From Theobroma cacao (taxonomy: Eukaryota; Streptophyta; Magnoliopsida; Malvales; Malvaceae): 64,000 nucleotides of DNA. The translations under genes were made by a program, and so were the position numbers. How positions within the stretch are numbered: position 1 is the first letter of the stretch; every line of letters begins with the position of its first letter. The notes beneath the pieces are model-generated. The model ran no database searches, was not told the origin of the DNA, and worked only from the letters and a program-made list of their open reading frames with translations. Location: positions 19,341,286 to 19,405,285 of the forward strand of contig NC_030859.1 in assembly GCF_000208745.1 (NCBI RefSeq), given 5' to 3'. Shown piece after piece: positions 46,224 to 55,080 of this stretch.

Positions 46224-47232
46224 ATGAATAATTCTTTGCCGTATACTGTTGAGCTTTATTATGATTTATGGCATGTTGGATTAGGTAATTTAAATTTTCA
46301 ATCTTTAAAATTTATGTCAAGACATGGTTATATTTCATGTCAAAAAGATAGTTTTGAAAATTGTGAAATTTGTGTTAAGGCAAAAATGACTAAGAAACCT
46401 TTTCCAAAAGTTGAAAGAAAATCAAAATTATGAAAACTTATACATTTTGATCTTTGTAAACTAAATGGTTTACTGACAAAGGGAGGGAAAAGGTATTTTA
46501 TAATGTTCATTAATGATTATTCTTGCTTCACTCATGTTTATTTAATGAAAACAAAAGATGAAGCATTTGTCAAATTCAAGGAATTTAAAAATATTGTAGA
46601 ATATTAAAAAAAAAAGAAAATTAAAATTTTTCAAAGTGATAGAGGAAAAGAATATTTTCTAGACTCGTTTTTTTTATTTTGTAAAGAGAATGAAATAATT
46701 TATCAAAGAACAGCTCTTTATGCACCCCCAACATAATGGATTAGCCGAAAAAAAAAATAGAACGCTAGTAGATATAGTAAATAATACATTTTTAAATGTA
46801 AAGACCCTTTTAATCTTTGGGGAAAAGCACTTTTGACAGGATGTCATATGAGCAATAGAATTCCTTAAAAGAAATTACTTATGACACTATATGAATTATG
46901 AAATAATGGCAAAAAATCAAAATTTGAATTATTTTAAAGTGTGGGGGTGTCTAGTTTATTATAAAATCACATATTCTAATGAGACAAAATTAGGACCTAG
47001 AGGCATCAAAAGTATTTTTGGTGGTTATGCACAAAATTCAAAAGTGTATAGATTACTTAATCTAAATTTTAATGTTATAGTTAAATCTGTACATGTTGAT
47101 TTCTTTGAAAACAAATTTGTTTACAATTTTGCTAATTTGGAAAAAGAAAAGCAAGTTGAAATGGCTCCAATAGTTGGTGAAAAAGAAAAGAAATTAATGA
47201 ATCTATTGAGCCAAAAAGGAGTTAAAGATTGA
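46224..47232 (+). pseudogene. Copia GAG-pre-integrase and integrase, broken
   Basis: LYYDLWHVGLGNLNFQSLKF and CEICVKAKMTKKPF give the H..H..CxxC pre-integrase zinc region. Integrase follows after a stop: HFDLCKLNGLLTKGGKRYFI (first Asp box, reads FDL), FINDYSCFTHVYLMKTKDEA, IFQSDRGKEYF (second Asp), then in other frames the glutamate region near 46735, and FKVWGCLVYYKI and LGPRGIKSIFGGYAQNSK in the frame 46891-47232. Frameshifts occur at homopolymer A runs. Confidence 0.8.
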
Positions 47233-47257
47233 GAAAAGAGAAACATTTATATTCTGA

Positions 47258-48262
47258 TTATATTTCTCCAGAATCAATTGTTTTTCTAATTGAAGGAGAT
47301 AGAACCAAAATACTAAATAAAACATCAATTCTACTAAGTGTAGATGAAGACCCCAAAACTTTCAGTGAAGCAATGTCTTCAAGATATGCGGCTTCTTGAA
47401 AAGAAGTTGCAAATGATGAAATGGACTCAATAGTGTCTAATAATACATGGGTTTTAGTTGATTTACCTTTAGATTCTGAATCAATTGGATGTAAATGAGT
47501 GTTTAGAAGGAAATATAATACCAATGGTTTCATACAAACCTTTAAATTAATATTAGTTTCTAAAGGTTTCAAACAAACAAAAGTCATAGACTATTTTGAT
47601 ACATATGCTCTAATAGCTAAAATGACATCCATTAGAACACTTATAGCACTAGCTTCGATCTATAAGTTGCATATAAATCAAATGGATATTAAAACGACCT
47701 TTTTAAATAGTGATTTAAAGGAAGAAGTATATATGGAACAACCAGAAGGTTTTATACTTCCTAGAAATGAGAGAAAAGTTTGTAAATTGGTTAAATCACT
47801 GTATGGGCAAAAGCAAGGTCCTAATCAATGGCAAGAGAAATTTGACTCATCCATATTTCTTTATGGTTTTAAACATAATGGGGTTGACAAGTGCGTTTAC
47901 TCAAAATTTACAAAAAATTATGAAGTAATAATATATGTCTTTATGTTGATGATATGCTAATATTTAGCAATAACATGATCAGATAAATGAAACAAAGAAA
48001 TATTTAACCTTTGCATTTAAAATGAAAGATTTGAATGAGGTTGATACTATTTTGGGTATTAATATTAAGAAACATAATAGTGGTTATGTTTTTAATCAAA
48101 GTCACTATATTGATAAATTGATCAATAAATTTAAACATCTCAACATAAAAGAATTTAGTACTCCATATGACTCAAGTATAAAAATCATGAGAATGGTGAC
48201 CAAGTAATTACACAACTTGAATAAGCTAGGGCTATTGGAAGCATTATGTACGCTATGCATTA
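47258..48262 (+). pseudogene. Copia reverse transcriptase, broken and split by a TRIM
   Basis: The frame 47499-47960 contains KLILVSKGFKQTKVIDYFDT, TSIRTLIALASIYKLHINQ, MDIKTTFLNSDLKEEVYMEQ (Asp A), PEGFILPR and VCKLVKSLYGQKQGPNQWQE. A frameshift near 47940 leads to YVDDMLIFSN (intact YVDD), then the frame 48022-48207 with MKDLNEVDTILGINIKKHNS and YIDKLINKFKHLNIKEFSTP. The TRIM at 48263 cuts the LxxAIGSxMYxMN-like region, which continues at 48905. Confidence 0.85.
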
Positions 48263-48904
48263 TGTCACGGTCCACACCAACCCTTGTGACATATCGTTCG
48301 CTTTGGCCCGCTGGCTTCATGATTTTGTCCCACAAAAGGCACCTCATAGGTTAAAGGTGGTGTGAATCCTTATATTCCTAATATCACTCTAGTACATAGC
48401 CAATGTGGGATTCATGACTCCCTTCTTTAGGACCTTGACATCTACCTTACTCCCCGCTTGGAGTTTCTCTACGATGTGAGACTTTATGGCTTACTCGTTA
48501 AGAGCATTATCTCGACGATGTGGGATTCATGTTTACGCGAGGAGCATGACATCCTCCCCCACTTCAACAAGGGTCCATTATCCTTAGTGGCACATTGCTA
48601 GTACTCAGAGTCTGCTCTAATACCAATTGTCATGATCCACACCAACCTTGTGAGGTATTGTCCCCTTTAGCCCACTGGTCTCATGGTTTTGTCCCACAAA
48701 AGGTGCCTCACAGGTTAAAGGTAGTGTGAACCCTTATATACTCAGTATCACTCTAGTACATAGTCAATGTGGGATTCATGGCTCCCATGACATCCACCCT
48801 TACTCTTCGTTGAGAACTTTTCTTTGATGTGGGACTTTGTGGCTCACTCATTGAGAGTATTATCTCGATGATGTGGGATTCACGTCTACAAGAGGACCAT
48901 GACA
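48263..48904 (-). mobile_element. TRIM (terminal-repeat retrotransposon in miniature), 642 bp
   Basis: Two direct repeats of 289 and 277 bp (48263-48551 and 48628-48904) start TGTCA and end TGACA, with CATTA duplications at 48258-48262 and 48905-48909. On the minus strand a primer site TGGTATTAGAGC (48614-48625) adjoins the 5' LTR and a polypurine tract GAAGTGGGGGAGGA (48552-48565) adjoins the 3' LTR. There is no coding capacity, as in all TRIMs. It sits inside the copia pol gene and must use enzymes of another element. Confidence 0.93.
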
Positions 48905-49567
48905 CATTAAACTAGGCCAAATATTGTATTTGCAATCGACAAATTATCAAGATATACAAGTAGGCCTCATAAAATTCATTAGAAAGCCATTAGGAGAGTT
49001 CTTGGATATATTTAAAGAGCTAAAAATTTTGGCTTACATTATTCAAACTATCCAAGGGTATTAATAGGATATTTTGATGCAAGTTGGATTACTAGTGTAA
49101 ATGATAACAAGTCCATTTCAAGTTGGATTTTTACAATAGGAGGTGGTGCCATTAGTTGGACATCTAAGAAACAAACTTGCATCTCACATTCAATAATGGA
49201 GTTTGAGTTTATAGCTTTAGCTATAGCAGGAAAGGAATCGAAATGGTTAAGAAATTTGTTATTAGATATAGAGTTGTGGCCATAATCGATGCTAGCTATT
49301 TCCTTATATTATGATAGCACTGCTACAATGTCTAAAGCATATAGTGATGTCTATAATAGAAAATCTAGACATATTAGTTTAAGACATGATTATATTATAG
49401 AATTAATTTCTAGTGGGGTAATTACCATAACATATGTTAAATCTGCAAGTAATTTGGCAAATCTTCTAACAAAAGGTTTACTAAGGGATTTGGTAAGTAT
49501 TACTACAAAAGGAATAGGTTTAAGATCCTTATTAGACACCAATAGTGGGAACCTAACTTTTAACTAG
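48905..49567 (+). pseudogene. Copia RT end and RNase H
   Basis: Resumes after the TRIM with VFAIDKLSRYTS, then VLIGYFDASWITS (first RNase H Asp), SWTSKKQTCISHSIMEFEFI (Glu box), SLYYDSTATMSKA (Asp; usual W-CDNxxA is degraded), and SRHISLRHDYIIELISSGVI, YVKSASNLANLLTKGL at 49289-49567 (final Asp box, reads SNLANLLTK). A stop near 49285 separates the two halves. Confidence 0.85.
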
Positions 49568-50131
49568 TAACCTCTAATTACAAAGTTCAATGGGTAAAAA
49601 CAAGTTATTGTTATGTGTTTGTGATGCACTATTAGAATCCATTCCTTAAAATCTTGTTTGAAAATAGTGCAATCCATTGCATATAAAGGTTGAGCTTATA
49701 CTCTTAATGGAGTTTGAATATTGTATTATGGGAAGAAAAATGTCTAGAGTAATAGGGACATTAATGAAAACTCCACCTAAATAAACATAAGGAGTGGTGC
49801 CGCTTCAATAAGAAGAATTTGGAGATTCTCTTGTAAATGTTTATTATGAACAAGATAAGCACATGGCTATTATGGTGCTAAAAGTGAATGACCACTTACA
49901 AAAATATAAATGAATATTATGAGTGATGTATCTTTAATTTTAACACTAAGAGTCGAGATTCAATCTTTGGGCACCATTTACTTCATTAGGGTTTTGAGAT
50001 GCATTCACTAATTCATTGTTTAAAGTGAGAGATATCTTCTTGTATGCATAAAATTTATTTGTGTGAAAGGTAGAAACATATATATATATATATATTATAA
50101 GAAAAGCCAACATTTCAAATTAGCAGGGAAT
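49568..50131 (+). other. Copia 3' untranslated region
   Basis: Non-coding, between the end of RNase H and the 3' LTR. It contains a short TA run near 50080. No further gene. Confidence 0.6.
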
Positions 50132-50576
50132 TATTAGATAGTTTGCTAATGTTGTTATTTGGACTCTTGAATTAAAACGTTAATAAGCAATTAATTTTAT
50201 TATTTTAATTTTTGGATTAAATAATAAAAGGTTATTTGTGAATAGTGCTTATTGATGAAAAGTCATGATTGAAGAGTTAGGAAAAAGGTATCTTATTACA
50301 TATAACTTTTGAGTAGTTAGATTATGAAAGGAAATTACTATTTGAAGAGTTATAATATGAAAGAAAACTAGTCTTTTCATTGAAAGATATATACGTTGGC
50401 TTATTATATAAACAATGTTCTTACACTACCATTTTCACTATTCTAGTAAGTGTGTTAAGAATTTTATTGTATCCTGGAAATTGAGAAAATACTTTAAAGA
50501 AAGTGTTACTTCACGCCCTTAAAGTCAGACTTTTCTTTCTTCTCAAAATTTCTTCTTCTTCTCAAATTTTCTGACA
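50132..50576 (+). repeat. 3' LTR of the copia element
   Basis: Collinear with the 5' LTR from the GTTTGCTAATG block to TTTCTGACA. Its first bases have drifted (TATTAGATAG instead of TGTTTCATTG). It is preceded by AGCAGGGAA, a weak polypurine tract. Confidence 0.88.
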
Positions 50577-51362
50577 GAAATCAAAGAGATGGCCAAAAAG
50601 GTGAATGACCTTTGTGGTATCAAAGAATCAGACACTGGGCTAGCTGCACCAAGTCAATGGGATCTTGTATCAGTTAAGCAAATGATGCAGAAGAAGCAAC
50701 CTCTCCAAATTGCAAGATGCACAAAAATAATCAATCCCAACACAAAGGATGCTAAATATGTTATTAACGTAAAGCAAATTGTTAAGTTTGTTGTGGGGCT
50801 AGGTGACAGTTTCCCCCACTGACATAGAGGAAGGCATGTGTGACCATGATGACTGTGGAGGAGAAGCCTGATGTCATGTCACCTATAATGATGATGGTGG
50901 ATGCAAGGATCAGATTGAAAAGATACGAGAAGTTGTTGAGCTGCGCATGCTACATCCTGAGAAATTTGTTAAGCTTGGGATTGATCTGCCTAAAGGTGTT
51001 CTCTGTTATGGTCCTTCTGGAATTAGTAAGACCCTTATTGCGAGGGCTGTGGCAAAAAGAATAGATGATTGCTTCATCCGTGTTATTGGAAGTGAGCTTG
51101 TTTAGAAGCATGTTGGTGTGGGGCTAGGTTGGTGCAAGAAGTTTTCCAGATGGCACGTTCCAAAAAAGCATGCATCGTGTTCTTTGATGAAGTTGATGCT
51201 GTTGGGGTGCACGTTTTGATGATGGTGTTGGTGGAGATAATGACGTGTAGAGAACAATGTTTGAGATTGTCAATCAGCTTGACGGGTTTGATGCCCGTGG
51301 AAACATCAAAGTTCTGATGGTAACTAACAGGCCCGACACCTTGGATCCTGCAAATTTCTGAA
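50577..51362 (+). pseudogene. RPT1: 26S proteasome ATPase RPT1 retrocopy 1, 3' part
   Basis: Resumes with [20 protein letters not shown] and runs in frame to [19 protein letters not shown] sequence near 50805. Then come a frameshift, a deletion of about 65 bp after EEGM near 50838, [27 protein letters not shown] and a Walker A box altered to [12 protein letters not shown] is followed by a TAG, then a Walker B FFDEVDA stretch, and the copy ends at TNRPDTLDP near 51350, about three quarters through the protein. Several shifts exclude a product. It is contiguous across what are multiple exons in plant RPT1 genes, so it is a processed copy. Confidence 0.92.
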
Positions 51363-51395
51363 CAAATATTTCATCCAGTTCTATGATTAGAACTA

Positions 51396-51780
51396 AGAAG
51401 AGCACATATGGGGTTGCACACTTACATTATTTTAAAGGTATTCAATTGTTCAATTTGAAAATGACAAAATATAAATGAGAAGAGCACACATGGGGTTGCA
51501 CAGTTGCATTATCTTAAAGGTATTCAATTGTAGAATTCGAAAATGACGAATTACAACTGAGAAGAGCACACATGGGGTTGCACACTTGCATCATCTTAAA
51601 GATATTCAATTGTCCAATTCGAAAATGATGAACTAGAACTAAGAAGAGCACACATGGGGTTGCACACTTGCATCATCTTAAAGGTATTCAATTGACTAAT
51701 TCAAAAGTAATGACTTAGAATTGAGAAGAGCCACGTGGGGTTGCACACTTGCATTATCTTAAAATATTCGGTAAATCTGG
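51396..51780 (+). repeat. 82-bp tandem satellite, about 4.6 units
   Basis: AGAAGAGCACACATGGGGTT starts units at 51396, 51478, 51560, 51642 and 51724, an exact 82-bp period. Each unit also has GCACACTTGCATTATCTTAA and GGTATTCAATTG. It follows the truncated end of RPT1 copy 1 directly. One isolated unit is found at 24165-24226. Confidence 0.93.
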
Positions 51781-51887
51781 CTTTAAAATAATCACCCTAT
51801 ACAATAGTTGTCCAATTCGGAAATGACATAAGAATTTTGGTAAGAGACTTGAAAATTAAAATTATCACACTATATAATATTTGTCCA

Positions 51888-51975
51888 ATTCAAAAATTAA
51901 AAGCATAACACTTGAAAATTAAAAACATAACACTTCAAAATTGAAAGCATAACAATTGAAATTAAAAGGCCTCAG
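51888..51975 (+). repeat. 21-bp tandem array, about 4 units
   Basis: AAAAGCATAACACTTGAAAAT-type units, same family as the two larger arrays. It lies left of the antisense gag fragment of block B. The sequence between the array and the gag (AGACACGGGGCTTTCAGATC, ACCGGAGTCTTGATCCCTAG) is also found at 18850-18900. Confidence 0.85.
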
Positions 51976-52046
51976 GTTAAACTTATGAATTGAGACAGCC
52001 AGAGACACGGGGCTTTCAGATCAACTAGGTACCGGAGTCTTGATCC

Positions 52047-52259
52047 CTAGGATCGTTTCTTGGAATTTTCGCTGACTGTATTGCTGTCCGGTATATTCTC
52101 TTTCTTGGTTCCCTTCAACTCTTCTCGTGCTTCAACTAGAGTTTTCATCTTTTCAGCACGAATCAGATATTCCACCTCATTAATAAAAGAGTCGGGAAGT
52201 GATGCAAGGAACACCAGTGCTATTTCTTCTTCATTTGTATTCGCACCCAACTTCTTCAA
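52047..52259 (-). pseudogene. Copia gag fragment (UBN2 type), block B
   Basis: KKLGANTNEEEIALVFLASL, PDSFINEVEYLIRAEKMKTL and EAREELKGTKKENIPD are nearly the same as 43775-44017 and share its truncation point, the 21-bp array on the left and the LTR-like sequence on the right. It is the block B copy of the composite unit. Confidence 0.8.
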
Positions 52260-52261
52260 TT

Positions 52262-52440
52262 TTTTTATTATTAAGATAATTATACTAATAATTTAGTTAG
52301 AGTTATTATACAATACTATTATCTAGTTAGACTAAAATTATTTAGTTGAATAAGAATAGGATTAACCTTTTATATATATACACAATAAGGTAGACAATTA
52401 AGATATATCAATACATAATTAACTTGTAGTTTCATCAGAG
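52262..52440 (+). repeat. LTR-like sequence and primer-site-like motif preceding RPT1 copy 2
   Basis: TATTATTAAGATAATTATAC at the left and TTTCATCAGAG then TTTTGTGTTTGATAAGATGG at the right parallel 43994-44280. The ATG and three codons of RPT1 copy 2 follow (MVAD, stop). Then part of the LTR-like sequence is repeated (52468-52514) before the RPT1 body begins. Confidence 0.5.
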
Positions 52441-52514
52441 TTTTGTGTTTGATAAGATGGTGGCTGATTAAGATAGATATACACACTAAGGTAGACAATT
52501 AAAATATATCAATA

Positions 52515-53003
52515 CATAATTAACTACACAGAGGATGCTAAATAGGTTATTAACGTAAAACCAATTGCTAAGTTTGTTATGGGGCTGGGGGACAAAGTTT
52601 CCCCACTGACATAGAAGAAGGCATGCGTTTTTGGTTGGATCGCAATAAAAATCAGATACAGATTCCCTTACCTCCAAAAATTGATCCAAGTGTGACCATG
52701 ATATCTGTGGAGAAGAAGCCTGATGTCATCTATAATGATGTTAGTGGATGCAAGTAGCAGACTGAAAAGATGCGAGAAGTTGTTGAGCTGCCCATGTTAT
52801 ATCCTGAGAAATTTGTTAAGGTTGGGATTGATCCGCCTAAAGGTGTTCTCTTTTGTGGTCCTCCTGGAACTGATAAGACCCTTCTTGCAAGGGCTGTGGC
52901 AAATAGAACAGATGCTTGCTTCATCCGTGTTATTGGAAGTGAGCTTGTTCAAAAATATGTTGGTGAGGGAGCTAGGACGGTGCGAGAAGTTTTCCAGATG
53001 GCA
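52515..53003 (+). pseudogene. RPT1: 26S proteasome ATPase RPT1 retrocopy 2, truncated
   Basis: Begins at the codons TEDAK followed by a TAG, then [27 protein letters not shown] region, [36 protein letters not shown], then the frame 52770-53003 with [40 protein letters not shown] and [20 protein letters not shown]. In Walker A (GPPGTDKT) the conserved second Gly is Asp, which should abolish ATP binding. It retains the 65-bp segment that copy 1 lost. The copy is cut in FQMA by the Tat element, and the rest is expected beyond that element, outside the window. Confidence 0.92.
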
Positions 53004-53136
53004 GTGTACACACAAATTTCTCGTCGAAATTTCTTGACTTGAAAATTATGAGACAAATACAAAAATTTGATGAAGTAAGTGATGATCTCTGAAAATTTCT
53101 CTGATTAATTTCTTCAATTTATCTTCAAGAGTCGCA

Positions 53137-53290
53137 AACTTGGACTTAGTCTTGATCACGAACGTACTTGATCTTCGCGTCAAGGGTCTTCACGACTTAG
53201 TCTTGATCACGAACACTTGATCTTCGCGTCAAGGGTCTTCACGACTTAGTCTTGATCACGAACACTTGATCTTCGCTTCAAGGGTCTTCA
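53137..53290 (+). repeat. 49-bp tandem repeat, about 3 units
   Basis: CTTAGTCTTGATCACGAACA, then CTTGATCTTCGCGTCAAGGG and TCTTCACGA, with starts at 53137 (51 bp), 53188 and 53237, then a decaying fourth unit. Shorter CTTGATCACGAACTTCG words continue to 53400. Confidence 0.9.
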
Positions 53291-53619
53291 CGACTTAATG
53301 TTGATCACAAACACAATATCTTGATCACGAACTTCACTTGATATCTTGATCACGAACTTCGTTGCCGCTTGATCACGAACTTCGTTGTTGCTTGATCTTC
53401 ACTTCAAAAATCTTCTATTCTTCTAGATCTCTGAAATGCTCTCAATCTTCAAATGCTCCCAATCTTTGAATGCCTCTGAATTTTCGAATGCCTCTCAATC
53501 AATCCAAATGGCTTGGGGGAGCCCCCTATTTATAATGTTTGGTGGGAGACTTTGATGAGAATGTAATGTCTTTGAATTATCTCAAAATTATTTTAATTTA
53601 TTTAGAGATAAATTATAAT

Positions 53620-53990
53620 GACTCATTAAAAGTCTTTTGATTGGCCGGACCTTGAATCCTTGAATTTTGATTGGCCGAAGTTAGATATTATCTCTAAATT
53701 ATCTCAATTTATTTAGAGATAAATTAAATAATCCAATTTGACTTTTATCTCTAAATTAATATAATTATTAGAGATAAATTAAATGGCCAATAATTAAATT
53801 TTGATTGGTCAAAAATATGAATATTATCTCTAAATTATCTTGATTTATTTAGAGATAAATTGGATGACCAATAACTAATTTTTGATTGGTCAAAAATATA
53901 AATATTATCTGTAAATTAAATTGATTTATTTATAGATAAATTGAATGACCAATAACTAATTTTTGATTGGTCCAATCTAAATATTATCTC
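53620..53990. repeat. Tandem AT-rich repeat with internal palindromes, 85-95 bp units
   Basis: Units such as TTGATTGGTCAAAAATATAA, ATATTATCTCTAAATTAT, TTATTTAGAGATAAAT recur four to five times. TTATCTCTAAAT and ATTTAGAGATAA are inverted within each unit. Located in the U3 side of the minus-strand LTR. Confidence 0.8.
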
Positions 53991-54866
53991 AAGGGATAAA
54001 TATATACCAATAGGAGATTTGGTTCAACTATATGTCTTTAAAATAATCCAACCAATAAATTAATTATTTTATAATTAATTACATGGTTATGACATCATTA
54101 AATCCACGTGGCGGCACGTAATTGGCTGATAATTTTTTTCTCCTTCTACAAATGCGCCCTCAAGACTTGTTCACACATGATTTTGAATGTGACAAGTGGA
54201 CAAGTCTTGAAATTTTAAAATTTTTAGGATTTCTTAAAATCCTAATGTGTCTTGGTATACTTGCAATCCAAATTAAATTTGAATTATGCTTACTCATTAG
54301 TAAGAGAATCATAATCTTGGAAGATGTATATTGCAATAAAACTATTTGAAGAAGTATATTGCAATAAGACTATAATTTTGAAAGAGGTATATTGTAATAA
54401 AACTATTTAAAGAAGTATATTGCAATTAGGATTACATTCCTTAATCAACAAGGACTTTGTCTTTTTACTCTAGAAAAAGGGAATTCCCTTGTTAATTTTC
54501 TGCACATCAAAATATTGGAATCCACAATATTTTGGTTGCGATTGCTGCAGTTCGTGCTCCAATTCATGGTTGAAGACCGGTAGATTTGAGATTTCCCCAA
54601 CGTTAAGCAAAAGCCGCCTAGTTCTTGTTGGTAAAAATATCTTTACTTTCTCAATTCTTATTTTGTTTACATGGTAAACCGATGCAAAATTTCCTTGCCA
54701 CGTTTCAAGCTATGCAAATAATATTTTGCCACACTTTTGATCCATGCAAATTGCCAAGCAATTGCAAATTATTATGCTAAAAAAAACCATTGCCAAGCCA
54801 CGTTTCAATTGTCATGCAAGATACTTGAATTGAAGTGGGAGAAATTGGCAACAATTTAAAGTAGTG

Positions 54867-55079
54867 CTCTTTACAATAGCACTTGTTGATCCTTGGGGGG
54901 TGCTCTTTAAAATAGCACATAATTTATTATCCTTGGAGGGTACTCTTTATCATAGCACTTGTTGATCCTTAGACGGTGCTCTTTATACTAGCACACAATT
55001 TATTATCCTCGGAGGGTGCTCTTTATAATAGCACTTGTTGATCCTTGGGAGGTGCTCTTTATACTAGCACACAATTTAT
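54867..55079 (+). repeat. 76-bp dimeric repeat directly upstream of the PMD start codon
   Basis: Alternating 36-bp and 40-bp halves: CTCTTTACAATAGCACTTGT, TGATCCTTGGGGGGTG and CTCTTTAAAATAGCACATAA, TTTATTATCC, TTGGAGGGTA. Almost three dimers, ending within two bases of the ATG at 55081. The position suggests 5' UTR or promoter sequence of the antisense gene. Confidence 0.88.
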
Positions 55080-55080
55080 C

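Larger units (their letters stand above)
44404..50576 (+). mobile_element. Ty1/copia retrotransposon, complete with LTRs, degenerate
   Basis: LTRs at 44404-44848 and 50132-50576 (445 bp each) flank gag, protease, integrase, RT and RNase H in copia order. The target duplication GAAAT lies at 44399-44403 and 50577-50581 and splits the RPT1 retrocopy in the middle of a conserved peptide. The 6173-bp total includes a 642-bp TRIM at 48263-48904. All domains carry stops and frameshifts, and the LTRs differ visibly from each other, so the insertion is old. Confidence 0.93.
53005..54610 (-). repeat. 3' LTR of the Tat element (right boundary uncertain)
   Basis: Left boundary fixed by the RPT1 junction. 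It contains a 49-bp tandem repeat (53137-53290), CTTGATCACGAAC-rich, and an AT-rich segment with repeated inverted TTATCTCTAAAT / ATTTAGAGATAA words (53620-53990). The second LTR is outside the window, so the inner boundary between about 54120 and 54610 cannot be set. Confidence 0.65.

Noticed and set aside
49800..50100. Further coding region between copia RNase H and 3' LTR
   Set aside because: No frame or domain; it is adequately explained as 3' untranslated sequence of the copia element.
44276..53003. Functional host proteasome subunit gene
   Set aside because: No introns, frameshifts, stops, altered Walker A boxes, truncated ends and insertions inside the coding sequence show these to be dead retrocopies.
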